8,321 nucleotides of DNA from Spirochaetia bacterium UBA5550 (GTDB lineage: Bacteria; Spirochaetota; UBA4802; UBA5550): contig DINC01000048.1 in NCBI GenBank assembly GCA_002425885.1, forward strand, positions 1 through 8,321, written 5' to 3'. Below the pieces are notes generated by a model. The model worked only from the letters and a program-made list of their open reading frames with translations, ran no database searches and was not told the DNA's origin. The translations under genes were made by a program, and so were the position numbers. Shown piece after piece: positions 1 to 8,300 of the stretch. How positions within the stretch are numbered: position 1 is the stretch's first letter; each line of letters opens with the position of its first letter.

Positions 1-1652
1 ATCATGTAACTGAAACACGGATCGAATTTGAAATTGAAAGATTTGATGAAGCTCTTGATAAGACAAAAAGTGAAATTCTCGAAATTCAGGATAAAATAGC
101 CGGTGATAATTACAGCGACCTTGCTGAAATTTTCTCCACCCATATTATGGCCCTGGAGGATCCCCACTTTACAGACAGAGCTCGAAAAAAGATACGCAAT
201 GAAAAGAGAAACGCTGAATGGGTAATAAACGATATATCTATTGATCTGATCAATACCCTGAGCCGTATCGAAGATGAATACCTTAAAGAGCGTATTATTG
301 ATATATCAGATATAAATAAAAGACTCATCGGTAATTTACAGAAAAAGAAAAAGATGAATCTCTCTGAAATTTACGAGGATGTCATTCTTTTTGCAGATAA
401 CCTTACACCCTCTGAAACAGCAGTCCTTAACAAGCAGCATGTTCTGGCTTTTGTTACCAATCATGGCGGCAAGACATCACATACTGCAATCATGGCCCGT
501 TCAATGGATATACCGGCTATTGTCGGTATGGATGATATAACATCCTACGTGAAAAACGGTGACATGGTGATTGTTGACGCTATTCATGGCGAGGTAATCA
601 TCAATCCTTCAGAAGATGAGATTGAAGAGTATCAGAAATACCAGAAAGACATTGATGAGCTGGAAAATGAGCTTTCAAAACTGACGAACCTCCCTGCTCA
701 GACCCTTGATAATATAGAAATCTTTATCTACGGGAACCTTGAAATACCTGACGAGATGAATATAATCAAGACTCACGGAGCACAGGGGATAGGCCTCTTC
801 CGTTCAGAATTTCTTTTTCTTGATAAATCACTCCCTGATGAGGAATCACAATACTGCCAGTATAAAAAAGTCGTGGAGTCTTTCAAACCATTCCCTGTAA
901 CAATCAGATCCCTTGATTACGGCGGAGATAAAATTCACGGCTTCATGAAGGGCCAGAGTGAGATGAACCCGTTCCTCGGCTGCCGTTCTATAAGGTTCAG
1001 CCTTAAAAATCCGGAAATCTTCAAAACCCAGCTCAGGGCAATTCTAAGAGCAAGCGCGCACGGAAAAGTAAAAATCATGTACCCCATGATATCAACGCTG
1101 GATGAACTGCTTCAGGCAAAAGAGATTACTCTTGATATAATGAATGATCTTAAATCACAGAGTATTGCTTTTGATTCTGATATTGAAATCGGAATAATGA
1201 TAGAAGTACCCTCTGCTGTAATTGCAGGGGATATCCTCGCGGAACATGTTGATTTTTTCTCAGTGGGGACAAATGACCTTGTACAGTATATACTTGCGGT
1301 TGACAGGGTAAATGAGAAAGTTGCGGATATCTACAACCCTCTTGATATATCTGTACTCAGATATCTGAAACACATTTCAAATATTGCAAGGAACAGTTCA
1401 ACAGCAATTTCAATATGCGGTGAGATCGCCGGTGAACCGAGATTTACAATGCTCCTGCTGGGTCTGGGATTTCGCGAATTATCCATGAGTTCAAAGTATA
1501 TGTACCAGATAAAGAGAATAATCAGATCAGTTACCATCGAAGAATGTGAGACGCTTGCCAACACCCTTCTTGCATTGAAAAGAACAGATGAGATCGAACA
1601 CACGCTCATGGAGGTAATGCACAAGAAATTTCCGGACCTTATAATCCCATGA
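1..1652 (+). CDS. ptsI: Phosphoenolpyruvate-protein phosphotransferase (PTS Enzyme I), 5' end cut by window
   Basis: Cytoplasmic Enzyme I of the sugar phosphotransferase system; it autophosphorylates on histidine from PEP and passes the phosphate to HPr. The frame is open from base 3 and gives 549 residues. By recall of the 575-residue E. coli protein, about 29-30 N-terminal residues are missing, so the start should lie near 90 bases upstream. Numbered from base 3, the active-site His is residue 160 in GGKTSHTAIMAR (bases 480-482). Other conserved residues are Arg267 (GLFRSEFLF), Arg302 (TIRSLDYGGDK), Glu401 (IMIEVPSA), Asp425 (GTNDLVQY), Arg435 (LAVDR) and acid-base Cys472 (ICGEIAGE, bases 1416-1418). 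All match E. coli positions with a constant 29-30 offset, so the enzyme looks intact and active. The ATG at 147 is an internal methionine. An N-terminal GAF domain, as in PtsP, cannot be excluded because that end is off the window. Confidence 0.95.
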   Translation, partial: HVTETRIEFEIERFDEALDKTKSEILEIQDKIAGDNYSDLAEIFSTHIMALEDPHFTDRARKKIRNEKRNAEWVINDISIDLINTLSRIEDEYLKERIIDISDINKRLIGNLQKKKKMNLSEIYEDVILFADNLTPSETAVLNKQHVLAFVTNHGGKTSHTAIMARSMDIPAIVGMDDITSYVKNGDMVIVDAIHGEVIINPSEDEIEEYQKYQKDIDELENELSKLTNLPAQTLDNIEIFIYGNLEIPDEMNIIKTHGAQGIGLFRSEFLFLDKSLPDEESQYCQYKKVVESFKPFPVTIRSLDYGGDKIHGFMKGQSEMNPFLGCRSIRFSLKNPEIFKTQLRAILRASAHGKVKIMYPMISTLDELLQAKEITLDIMNDLKSQSIAFDSDIEIGIMIEVPSAVIAGDILAEHVDFFSVGTNDLVQYILAVDRVNEKVADIYNPLDISVLRYLKHISNIARNSSTAISICGEIAGEPRFTMLLLGLGFRELSMSSKYMYQIKRIIRSVTIEECETLANTLLALKRTDEIEHTLMEVMHKKFPDLIIP

Positions 1653-2404
1653 AGCTATACAAAGAACTGGCTGAATACTACTTTGCCATTGAGGCAAACC
1701 ACCGCAACATCCTTTACGACATACACCTTATAAGCACGCATCTAAAAAAATACAGTGAACCAGCAATACTTGACTTGGGGTGCGGCACCGGCGAGCATCT
1801 TAACGCGATTAAACAGTCCGGTGCAAAAAAATGCGTCGGAATAGACAACAGCCCGGAGATGCTTGAAGTAGCAAGGGAGAGGTTCCCTGAAGGGATTAAA
1901 TTCCTTAACATGAACTTCCGCAGTTTTGATTTTTACCAGGAATTCGATCTAATAGTATCACTTTTCGGATCAATCGCATACATCACAAATGAGCGGGACG
2001 TTGATACATTTTTCTGGAACACATGGCGCGCCCTTAAACCCGGCGGTACAGGAATCTTTGAAATATGGAACTCAGTACCTGTAAAAAAAATCAGAAGCAA
2101 ACCCTTATCACACGTGTCAAAAACAGCATACCACGATGCAATCATTGAAAGAGAAAGGGGATTCGAACTTATTGATGAGGCGAAAAGTATATCAGAAGTT
2201 ACATACAGGTACAGGGTCTATTCAAGAAAAGGTTCTCTCACCTATAATGATACTCACACGATGAGAGCCTTTACACTTGATGAGGTGAAAAAATTCGTAA
2301 GTGATAATGGACTCATTCTGAAGGAAGTTTACGCTAACAGCAAAAAAGAACCCTTTAACGAAAACTCCAACAAAATGCTTATAATCTTTGAAAAAGAAGT
2401 TTAA
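1649..2404 (+). CDS. Class I SAM-dependent methyltransferase, substrate unknown
   Basis: A 251-residue soluble protein with the Rossmann-like class I methyltransferase fold. Motif I, which binds S-adenosylmethionine, is ILDLGCGTGEH at residues 40-50. The acidic residue at the end of strand beta-2 is Asp66 in VGIDNS. The motif IV region is LIVSLFGSIAYI (101-112), and ALKPGGTGIFEIW (128-140) is the usual turn and strand after it. The part from about 145 to 210 is a substrate-side insertion rich in beta-strand-like sequence, followed by a C-terminal FTLDEVKKF helix. This layout recalls the Methyltransf_25/11 families and, weakly and from memory, sugar N-methyltransferases such as DesVI/TylM1; I would not assign the substrate. 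The start overlaps the ptsI stop (ATGA), and I see no good Shine-Dalgarno before it, so translation is probably coupled to ptsI. It ends two bases before the converging lon stop. Confidence 0.9.
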   Translation: MKLYKELAEYYFAIEANHRNILYDIHLISTHLKKYSEPAILDLGCGTGEHLNAIKQSGAKKCVGIDNSPEMLEVARERFPEGIKFLNMNFRSFDFYQEFDLIVSLFGSIAYITNERDVDTFFWNTWRALKPGGTGIFEIWNSVPVKKIRSKPLSHVSKTAYHDAIIERERGFELIDEAKSISEVTYRYRVYSRKGSLTYNDTHTMRAFTLDEVKKFVSDNGLILKEVYANSKKEPFNENSNKMLIIFEKEV

Positions 2405-2424
2405 GCCTACATTGTTGTAGGCTT
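2403..2424. terminator. Hairpin shared by the converging methyltransferase and lon ends
   Basis: Perfect 9-bp inverted repeat: AAGCCTACA (2403-2411), loop TTGT (2412-2415), TGTAGGCTT (2416-2424). It covers the last two bases of the methyltransferase stop codon, and on the other strand the final lon codons (K-P-T-T-M) and part of the lon stop. For minus-strand transcripts, AAACTTCTTTTTC follows the stem, a broken T-rich tract. For plus-strand transcripts the following bases are CTCCTCTCC, with no T run. It is best read as a compact two-way transcript end, more convincing for lon than for the ptsI operon. Whether it terminates or only stabilises 3' ends is inference. Confidence 0.5.
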
Positions 2425-4857
2425 CTCCTCTCCGCTCACTCCGTTAATATCAATATGCCATTCGGCAATGGTCTCTTTCCATCTGTTGTAAAGATCTTTC
2501 GCAAGAGCCATGTCCCTGAAATATTTCTCCGGGCTTTCCAGCGCCAGGAAAAAGACCTCTTCCATAGTTGATACAGGATGGAATGTCATCTCCTTCCTTA
2601 CGTACTCAGGAATCTTTTCAAGATCTTTGGCATTCTCTTTAGGAAGAATTACATGCTTTATTTCAGCTCTGTGAGCAGCAAGCACCTTCTCCTTGAGACC
2701 GCCGATAGGGAGAACCTTACCGCGAAGTGTAATCTCACCAGTCATGGCAACATCCCTTCTTACCGGAATTTTAGAAAGAAGCGACGCCATTACAACAGCC
2801 ATGGTTATACCTGCAGAGGGCCCGTCCTTTGGAATTGCCCCTTCCGGAACATGAAGGTGAAGATCAAATGTTTTGATGATCTCCTCATCTATATTGAAAA
2901 ACTGCTGATTTGCTCTTACGAAAGTGAAAGCAGCCTGTGCTGACTCCTGCATAACTTCACCAAGTTTACCGGTGAGTTTCAGGTCTCCCTTACCTTTAAT
3001 CAGTGAGGCTTCAATGTTAAGGATATCGCCGCCGACTTCAGTCCAGGCAAGTCCGTTAGCAAGGCCTATCTCGTTCTTCTCTTCTTTAACACCATACTTG
3101 AATCTGGTGGGCCCGAGATATTTCTTTAGAATCTCTTCGGTAAGAACCTTTTTGAAATCATCTCCTTTCTCGACAACTTCCCTTGCCACTTTACGGCAGA
3201 CTTTTGCTATTACACGCTCCAGGCTCCTTACGCCTGCTTCACGTGTATAATGCCTTATTGCAAAGAGCATTGCCTCTTCAGAAAATTCAATATTTCCCGG
3301 TTTAAGCCCGTTCTCTTCGACCTGTTTATCGAGAAGAAAATCTATCGCTATCCTGAGTTTCTCGGGTTCAGTGTAGCTGGAGAGCTCAATAATCTCCATC
3401 CTGTCCTGAAGCGGAAGCGGAATATTATGCTGCGCGTTTGCAGTAGTTATAAACATTACATCAGAGAGATCGTATGTGACCTCCATATAGTGATCGATAA
3501 ACGCGTTGTTCTGCTCAGGGTCAAGCACCTCAAGGAGAGCCGATGACGGGTCACCCCTGAAGTCCATTGACATCTTGTCAATCTCGTCAAGAAGAATCAC
3601 CGGATTAACTGTGCCGGCTTTCTTCATCATCTGAATTATCCTTCCGGGTAGCGCGCCCACATAAGTTCTTCTGTGCCCGCGGATCTCAGCTTCGTCCCTT
3701 ACTCCGCCAAGCGACATGCGTACAAATTTTCTGTTCAGCGCATGGGCAACAGACCTTCCGAGTGATGTTTTACCTACACCGGGAGGCCCCACAAAGCAGA
3801 GTATCGGGCCTTTAAGTTTTTTGGAAAGCTTGTTCACTGCTATATATTCAATAATACGTTCTTTGACTTCATCAAGGCCGTAGTGATCATGATTCAGTAT
3901 TTCAATGGCTTCTTCGATCTTCTTGATGTCCCTGGTTTTTTTATGCCACGGAACATCTCTCAGCCATTCAATATAATTTCTCACAACAGCGGATTCAGCG
4001 GACATCGGAGGCATCTTCTCAAGACGCTTAAGTTCCTGAAGAGACTTGGTTCTTGCCTCTTCACTCATTTTAGCATTCTCTATGGAGTTGCGGAGTTCGG
4101 TGATTTCATCAACCTCACCTTCCCCCTGACCAAGTTCCTTTTTGATGACCTTCATCTGTTCATTGAGATAGTATTCCTTCTGGGTCTTCTCCATCTGTTT
4201 GCGGACCTGGCCCTGAATCTTCTTCTCAATGTACATCACCTCAATCTCGCCGTTGATAAGCTCGATAAGACGGCTTATTCTGTCAGCGGGGTTCCCTATT
4301 TCAATGAGAGACTGCTTGTATTCAATCCTCATCTCAATATGCGACGCGATAACATCAGTGAGCTGAGAGAGATCATCAATACTCTCGGCTGACGTAAGCG
4401 CCTCCTTCGGCACTTTCTTGTTAAGTTTGATATACTTATCAAACACGTCAAGTATGGAGGATTTAAGCGCGCCTCTGTCTATCTCACTATCAATCTGACG
4501 TTCAACACGCTTGATGCTTACACCGAAATGCTCATCGTCTGATTCGAAGTCTGAGATGAAACACCTTGTTATACCTTCAACTAAAACTTTTATTGTACCA
4601 TCAGGGAGCTTCAGGAGCTGAAGGATCTCCGCAACTGTTCCCACTTCATATAAGTCATCCTTCTCAGGAGAGGGATTCTGCGCGTCCTTCTGTGTGAGGA
4701 GCACTATAAGCCTGTCATTCTTCATCGCCCTGTCAAGAGCATTAACAGACTTTTCCCTTCCGACAAAAAGCGGTACAACCATGTATGGATAAACCACAAC
4801 ATCGCGCAGCGGCAGAAGCGGATATTTTTTTTCAAAATCTATAATTCTGTTTCCCAT
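2407..4857 (-). CDS. lon: ATP-dependent protease Lon (La)
   Basis: An 816-residue cytosolic AAA+ serine protease that unfolds and degrades damaged and regulatory proteins. The N-terminal substrate-binding LON domain spans roughly residues 12-205 (begins [13 protein letters not shown]). A helical linker containing [16 protein letters not shown] follows at about 228-242. The AAA+ module has Walker A GPPGVGKT (357-364), Walker B VILLDEID (420-427) and the conserved GALPGRIIQ segment (401-409). The protease domain has catalytic Ser681 in PKDGPSAG and Lys724 in GLKEK, with the same 43-residue spacing I recall for E. coli S679/K722. About 42 residues follow the last conserved segment ([16 protein letters not shown]), a tail longer than in E. 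coli Lon. The start is supported by AGAGGG a few bases upstream. Lon is last in the clpP-clpX-lon run, 36 bases after clpX. Confidence 0.98.
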   Translation of the reverse strand: MGNRIIDFEKKYPLLPLRDVVVYPYMVVPLFVGREKSVNALDRAMKNDRLIVLLTQKDAQNPSPEKDDLYEVGTVAEILQLLKLPDGTIKVLVEGITRCFISDFESDDEHFGVSIKRVERQIDSEIDRGALKSSILDVFDKYIKLNKKVPKEALTSAESIDDLSQLTDVIASHIEMRIEYKQSLIEIGNPADRISRLIELINGEIEVMYIEKKIQGQVRKQMEKTQKEYYLNEQMKVIKKELGQGEGEVDEITELRNSIENAKMSEEARTKSLQELKRLEKMPPMSAESAVVRNYIEWLRDVPWHKKTRDIKKIEEAIEILNHDHYGLDEVKERIIEYIAVNKLSKKLKGPILCFVGPPGVGKTSLGRSVAHALNRKFVRMSLGGVRDEAEIRGHRRTYVGALPGRIIQMMKKAGTVNPVILLDEIDKMSMDFRGDPSSALLEVLDPEQNNAFIDHYMEVTYDLSDVMFITTANAQHNIPLPLQDRMEIIELSSYTEPEKLRIAIDFLLDKQVEENGLKPGNIEFSEEAMLFAIRHYTREAGVRSLERVIAKVCRKVAREVVEKGDDFKKVLTEEILKKYLGPTRFKYGVKEEKNEIGLANGLAWTEVGGDILNIEASLIKGKGDLKLTGKLGEVMQESAQAAFTFVRANQQFFNIDEEIIKTFDLHLHVPEGAIPKDGPSAGITMAVVMASLLSKIPVRRDVAMTGEITLRGKVLPIGGLKEKVLAAHRAEIKHVILPKENAKDLEKIPEYVRKEMTFHPVSTMEEVFFLALESPEKYFRDMALAKDLYNRWKETIAEWHIDINGVSGEEKPTTM

Positions 4858-4861
4858 CAGT

Positions 4862-4867
4862 CCCTCT
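4862..4867 (-). promoter_or_regulatory. Ribosome binding site of lon
   Basis: On the minus strand the sequence before the start reads ACCAGAGGGACTG-ATG. The purine-rich AGAGGG is a Shine-Dalgarno match with close spacing of about 4 bases from the last G. It lies in the 36-base gap after clpX, so lon can initiate independently even though it is probably co-transcribed. Confidence 0.6.
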
Positions 4868-4882
4868 GGTAATATTCCTAAT

Positions 4883-4901
4883 GCGCTAAAAGTCTAAGCG
4901 C
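4883..4901 (-). other. Small GC-rich hairpin over the clpX stop codon
   Basis: On the minus strand GCGCT (4901-4897) and AGCGC (4887-4883) form a 5-bp GC-rich stem around a 9-base loop that contains most of the clpX stop codon. No T run follows (next bases ATTAGGAATATT), so it is unlikely to be an intrinsic terminator. It might affect mRNA stability or processing between clpX and lon; a 5-bp repeat can also arise by chance. Confidence 0.3.
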
Positions 4902-6153
4902 TCTTCTCCTTCTTCTGACTGTACTTAATCACAGCTTCGCTCTGTTTAAGTACCATGGCACGGGTAATTGTTACCCTGTCAATACTGTCATCAGAAGGAA
5001 TCTCATACATCAGATCCAGCATAAGCCGCTCAATTACTGACCTGAGACCCCGTGCGCCTGTTTTTCTTTCAAGCGCGATATTTGCGATCTCCTCAATGGC
5101 ATCTTTTTCAAAATCAAGTTCAATACCTTCGAAGGAGAACATCTTCTGATACTGTTTTACAAGTGAGTTCTTCGGTTCAGTAAGGATTCTAATCAGAGCG
5201 TCCCTGTTAAGATCGTGGAGATGAGCAATAATGGGAATCCTCCCCACAAACTCAGGAATTAAACCAAACTTGATAAAATCCTCAGGAGTAAGGTTCTTTG
5301 AAACATCGATACTCTGAATCTCCTTGTGAGACTGAATCTTCGCGCCGAAGCCCAGAGACTTATTCCCCAGCCTGCTCTGCACAACCTTATCAAGGCCGAT
5401 AAACGCGCCACCCACAATAAAAAGAATATTATTTGTGTTGATTGAGATAAACTCCTGGTGAGGATGCTTTCTTCCGCCCTGAGGGGGAACATTGGCAACT
5501 GTGCCCTCAATAATCTTCAGGAGGGCCTGCTGAACACCTTCGCCTGACACGTCCCTTGTAATAGAAGGATTGTCCCCTTTGCGGGAGATCTTGTCAATTT
5601 CATCAATATAGATAATACCGATTTCGGCTTTCTTTATATCGCCGTCAGCGTTCTGTATAAGTCTGAGAAGTATATTTTCAACATCCTCTCCGACATAGCC
5701 CGCTTCGGTAAGAGATGTGGCATCAACTATTGCAAATGGAACTTTCAGAAGCCTCGCCAGTGTCTGCGCGAGAAGTGTCTTCCCTGAACCGCTTGGCCCC
5801 GCGAGAAGTATGTTGCTCTTCTCAAGTTCCACGTCATTTTTCCCGAGATTCTTGTTTGAATAAATCCTCTTGTAATGATTGTAAACAGCAACCGAGAGAA
5901 CCTTCTTCGCCTCATCCTGATCGATTACATACTGATCAAGGATCTCTTTGATCTCCTTCGGTTTCGGGAGAGTGCCGAAACTGCTCTCTATAGTGCTGTC
6001 AACCTCCTCCGCAAGTATTTCATTGCAGAGTTCAATACACTCATCACAAATATAAACGTCCGGCCCGGCCACGAGTTTCTTTACAGTCTCCTGGCTCTTG
6101 CCGCAGAACGAACACATCAATGACGCATTCTGTTCTTTCTTTTTGCTGGTCAT
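4894..6153 (-). CDS. clpX: ATP-dependent Clp protease, unfoldase subunit ClpX
   Basis: A 419-residue AAA+ hexameric unfoldase that recognises tagged substrates and threads them into ClpP. The N-terminal zinc-binding domain has Cys14, Cys17, Cys36 and Cys39 (C-x2-C ... C-x2-C). Walker A is GPSGSGKT (119-126), Walker B IIYIDEID (180-187), and the substrate-gripping pore-1 loop is GYVG (152-155). The RKH loop is at 228-230 and the sensor-2 region is GARGLRS (366-372). The ClpP-docking loop reads LGF (267-269) rather than the E. coli IGF, a conservative change that still points to a ClpP partner. Length matches the family (E. coli 424). The ATG overlaps the clpP stop by 4 bases (ATGA), with AGGTGA about 5 bases upstream, so it is both coupled to clpP and has its own Shine-Dalgarno. 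Confidence 0.98.
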   Translation of the reverse strand: MTSKKKEQNASLMCSFCGKSQETVKKLVAGPDVYICDECIELCNEILAEEVDSTIESSFGTLPKPKEIKEILDQYVIDQDEAKKVLSVAVYNHYKRIYSNKNLGKNDVELEKSNILLAGPSGSGKTLLAQTLARLLKVPFAIVDATSLTEAGYVGEDVENILLRLIQNADGDIKKAEIGIIYIDEIDKISRKGDNPSITRDVSGEGVQQALLKIIEGTVANVPPQGGRKHPHQEFISINTNNILFIVGGAFIGLDKVVQSRLGNKSLGFGAKIQSHKEIQSIDVSKNLTPEDFIKFGLIPEFVGRIPIIAHLHDLNRDALIRILTEPKNSLVKQYQKMFSFEGIELDFEKDAIEEIANIALERKTGARGLRSVIERLMLDLMYEIPSDDSIDRVTITRAMVLKQSEAVIKYSQKKEKSA

Positions 6154-6749
6154 GGTTTCACCTGTTTCTCTGTTCTTTCAATAACCTTGTCGATAAGTCC
6201 GTACTCGACTGCTTCCTGTGATGACATAAAATTATCACGTTCCATGTCATTTTCAATTTTATCTACCGGTTTTCCGGTATGAAATGCATATATTTCATTC
6301 AGCCTGGCTTTTACACGCAGAGTTTCTTTGGCATGGATAGCAATATCTGATGCCTGACCCTGGAATCCCCCTGAAGGCTGGTGTATCATAATTCTTGAAT
6401 TAGGGAGAGCTGACCTCTTACCTGCCGCACCTGCTGTGAGGAGGAGCGAACCCATTGAAGCAGCCTGCCCCAGACAGATTGTTGCAACATCAGGCTTTAT
6501 ATACTGCATTGTGTCATATATAGCCATACCTGAAGTAACAATCCCTCCCGGTGAATTTATATACAAAAATATATCTTTATCAGGATCTTCAGCTTCAAGG
6601 AAAAGAAGCTGCGCGATTACAAGACTGGAGATATGGTCATCAATAGCTTCTCCAAGAAAAATAATACGATCTTTCAGAAGGCGTGAATAGATATCATAGG
6701 ATCTTTCACCCCTGCTTGTCTGTTCAACTACTATAGGCACAAGACTCAT
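6150..6749 (-). CDS. clpP: ATP-dependent Clp protease, proteolytic subunit ClpP
   Basis: A 199-residue serine peptidase that forms the double-heptamer degradation chamber served by ClpX. The catalytic triad is complete: Ser98 in GQAASMGS, His123 in MIHQPSGG and Asp172 in MERDNFM. These fit the order and spacing I recall for mature E. coli ClpP (S97, H122, D171). INSPGG (65-70), forming the oxyanion-side loop, is also present. The N-terminus [20 protein letters not shown] is the typical ClpP axial-loop start with at most a very short propeptide. The start is supported by AAAGAGGAG with 7 bases to the ATG. It is the first gene of the clpP-clpX-lon run and is separated from tig by a terminator, so it probably has its own promoter. 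Confidence 0.98.
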   Translation of the reverse strand: MSLVPIVVEQTSRGERSYDIYSRLLKDRIIFLGEAIDDHISSLVIAQLLFLEAEDPDKDIFLYINSPGGIVTSGMAIYDTMQYIKPDVATICLGQAASMGSLLLTAGAAGKRSALPNSRIMIHQPSGGFQGQASDIAIHAKETLRVKARLNEIYAFHTGKPVDKIENDMERDNFMSSQEAVEYGLIDKVIERTEKQVKP

Positions 6750-6756
6750 TATTTAA

Positions 6757-6765
6757 CTCCTCTTT
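6757..6765 (-). promoter_or_regulatory. Strong ribosome binding site of clpP
   Basis: The minus strand reads AAAGAGGAG followed by TTAAATA and then ATG. This is a near-ideal Shine-Dalgarno with 7-base spacing, and it fixes the clpP start. Confidence 0.8.
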
Positions 6766-6774
6766 AGTTAGATG

Positions 6775-6796
6775 GTATACGAAATGTATTTCCGGA
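6775..6796. promoter_or_regulatory. Cluster of short palindromes in the clpP leader
   Basis: Three short palindromes abut or overlap: GTATAC (6775-6780), GAAAT-GT-ATTTC (6781-6792) and TCCGGA (6791-6796). They lie between the candidate promoter and the clpP ribosome binding site. Such a position would suit an operator or a leader structure, but each palindrome is short and could occur by chance. I recognise no known stress-regulator site here; it is not CIRCE. Confidence 0.2.
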
Positions 6797-6815
6797 GTGG
6801 ATTTTTATTTCTTTT

Positions 6816-6846
6816 ATATTAGTCATATTATCGGATTGCATGTTAA
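6816..6846 (-). promoter_or_regulatory. Candidate housekeeping promoter for clpP-clpX-lon
   Basis: On the minus strand TTAACA (6846-6841, five of six to the -35 consensus) is followed after 19 bases by TAATAT (6821-6816). A second TAATAT lies at 6830-6825 in GATAATATGAC. The 19-base spacing is longer than the 17-base ideal, and AT-rich DNA yields chance matches. The site sits where a promoter is expected, just after the tig terminator and about 70 bases upstream of the clpP start. I saw no sigma-32-like heat-shock promoter. Confidence 0.35.
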
Positions 6847-6856
6847 AAATTTTCCA

Positions 6857-6905
6857 AATAAAAAAACAGATGCACCGCAAACTCCGCCGGCATCCGTCTT
6901 ATTTT
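6857..6905 (-). terminator. Intrinsic terminator of tig
   Basis: In the minus-strand transcript, AAGACGGAUGC (6900-6890) pairs with GCAUCUGUUUU (6873-6863) as an 11-bp stem with two G-U wobbles and a 16-base G-rich loop. The stem runs into a U tract (complement of the A run at 6860-6866). It starts about 40 bases after the tig stop. An A run on the other side is matched by Ts, so the outer stem may extend. It separates tig transcription from clpP, at least partly. Confidence 0.75.
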
Positions 6906-6940
6906 TTTTCAGATGATTAAATACTGATGGAGCAGATAAA

Positions 6941-8287
6941 CTACTGCCCCATTTTACTCTTAACAAATTCATCAAGTGTCTGTGATTGACCTTTTTTAAT
7001 ATCAGCTTTTTCATAGAGAAAATCCATAGACATTTCAAGAAGTATGTCATGTTCAATGGATGTTTTGCTCTGATTCTGCTCAATTAACTCTTCAATCTCT
7101 TCAACAGTTTTGCTCATTGCTTTTGCAAGGTTGCCAAGCTGTTCTTTATACTTCTCTTCTGAGACCGAGATTGACTCTTTTTTAGCAACTTCAGAAAGAA
7201 CCAGAGTATGCTTAATGGATTTAACCGCAGCTTCTCTCAGTTTTTCCCTGTATTCATCAGGATCAAGCCCCATGAGCATTGCAAACTGCTCAAGACTCTC
7301 AGCCCTGTACCCTATACGCTGCTGTGTTTTCTCAAAAACTGAATACATTTCATTGAGCACCATTGATTCAGGGATATCAAATTTACTGTTTTCTACAACA
7401 CCATTCATAATATCACTTCTTGAATCATTTGATACTCTGTCTTTAACGTATTTTTCAATCTGCTCCCTGGTTTTAACTCTCATATCAGCAGCATTTTCAA
7501 ATCCCGATGTTACCGCAAATTCATCGGTCACTTCAGGGAGAATTACTTTGCTGATTTCAGCTATCTGCACAAGGTAAGTTATAGTTTTCCCTGCAAATTC
7601 TGGAATATTATAGGTTTCAGGGTAGGATTGTGAAACCTCTTTCTCTTCACCCGCCTTCATTCCGATAAAATGGCTGTCAAGAGAATACTCATCCTTGCTT
7701 TTCCCTATTACTATAGTATAATCCCTGTACTCAACAGCGTCTATCTGCCCTTTATCAACATCATCTGTTCTTTTCAGTTTAAATTTAACAAGATGCCCGT
7801 TTTCTACAGCAGTCCCCTCAGGAGCAGCCTCAGTCTGCGATTGTCTCTCCCTTATTGCGTTGACTTCATTGTCAACATCAGCTTCGGTAACTGAAACAGA
7901 GGGCTCTTCCGCTTTCATTCCTGTATAATTCCCGAGTTCCACTGAGGGCATAACCTCAAAGAAAGCTTTAAATTTAAAAGCCTCATCTCTGTTTACGCTG
8001 GTATAGTGGAATTTAGGTTCAGTGATGGGGGCCAGGGAAGCCTTTTCCATTGCCTCAATAACAGAACCTCTTGCAAGATTCTCGGCAACTTCACCATCGG
8101 CATACTCTTTATATTTCGTTTCAACGATCTGTCTTGGAGCTTTCCCCTGCCTGAAACCGTCAACCTTTGCATTTTTCTGTATTTTATTAAAAACAGTCTT
8201 ATATTCCTGTTCAACCTTGTCTACAGGTACTTCAATTTCGAGTTCGACAACCGCATTATCAAGTTTCTTTTCACTAATGATATTCAA
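6941..8287 (-). CDS. tig: Trigger factor, ribosome-associated chaperone and peptidyl-prolyl isomerase
   Basis: A 448-residue cytosolic chaperone that binds at the ribosomal exit tunnel and shields nascent chains. The N-terminal ribosome-binding domain carries the signature GFRQGKAP at residues 44-51, where E. coli has GFRKGK from residue 43. The FKBP-type isomerase domain spans about residues 155-245 (GHLVKFKLKR ... FAGKTITYLVQIAEI). The C-terminal helical chaperone domain follows (LPEVTDEFA from about 250 to the 430s), and the end is polar. Start choice: a TTG at 8287-8285 preceded by GAGGGG with 7-base spacing. An in-frame TTG at 8302-8300 would add five residues, but it lies at the edge of that Shine-Dalgarno and has none of its own. 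The chosen start also matches the E. coli N-terminal length. tig leads the classic tig-clpP-clpX-lon order but is followed by a terminator. Confidence 0.96.
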   Translation of the reverse strand: MNIISEKKLDNAVVELEIEVPVDKVEQEYKTVFNKIQKNAKVDGFRQGKAPRQIVETKYKEYADGEVAENLARGSVIEAMEKASLAPITEPKFHYTSVNRDEAFKFKAFFEVMPSVELGNYTGMKAEEPSVSVTEADVDNEVNAIRERQSQTEAAPEGTAVENGHLVKFKLKRTDDVDKGQIDAVEYRDYTIVIGKSKDEYSLDSHFIGMKAGEEKEVSQSYPETYNIPEFAGKTITYLVQIAEISKVILPEVTDEFAVTSGFENAADMRVKTREQIEKYVKDRVSNDSRSDIMNGVVENSKFDIPESMVLNEMYSVFEKTQQRIGYRAESLEQFAMLMGLDPDEYREKLREAAVKSIKHTLVLSEVAKKESISVSEEKYKEQLGNLAKAMSKTVEEIEELIEQNQSKTSIEHDILLEMSMDFLYEKADIKKGQSQTLDEFVKSKMGQ

Positions 8288-8294
8288 GCTAACA

Positions 8295-8300
8295 CCCCTC
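8295..8300 (-). promoter_or_regulatory. Ribosome binding site of tig, deciding its TTG start
   Basis: The minus strand reads GAGGGG-TGTTAGC-TTG: a strong Shine-Dalgarno with 7-base spacing to the TTG at 8287. The alternative TTG (8302-8300) overlaps this element, and only AT-rich sequence lies upstream of it. The remaining bases to 8321 are AT-rich, with a possible -10-like TATATT, but too little is visible to call a promoter. Confidence 0.75.

Noticed and set aside
147..149. ATG at 147 as the start of ptsI
   Set aside because: The frame stays open to base 3, and the upstream residues look like the Enzyme I N-terminal domain; conserved positions keep a constant 29-30 offset from E. coli, so the gene is cut by the window edge.
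3883..4392. 169-codon open frame on the plus strand inside lon, with hydrophobic leucine- and phenylalanine-rich sequence
   Set aside because: It is the antisense shadow of the charged helical linker of Lon; Glu/Lys-rich codons read as Leu/Phe on the other strand. No ribosome binding site or family resemblance seen.
5259..5510. Minus-strand open frame within clpX in another frame
   Set aside because: It overlaps the conserved AAA+ core of ClpX, which is clearly the coding frame.
6750..6940. Possible CIRCE element, sigma-32 promoter or small RNA between tig and clpP
   Set aside because: No TTAGCACTC-N9-GAGTGCTAA repeat and no CTTGAAA/CCCCAT-type boxes were seen; the only strong structure is explained as the tig terminator.
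6823..7083. 86-codon minus-strand frame crossing the tig 3' end and terminator
   Set aside because: It is a shifted frame of the tig tail running through the terminator stem and U tract; no ribosome binding site or recognisable domain.
7110..7577. 155-codon serine- and leucine-rich open frame opposite tig
   Set aside because: Antisense shadow of the trigger factor C-terminal domain; low-complexity composition and no supporting signals.
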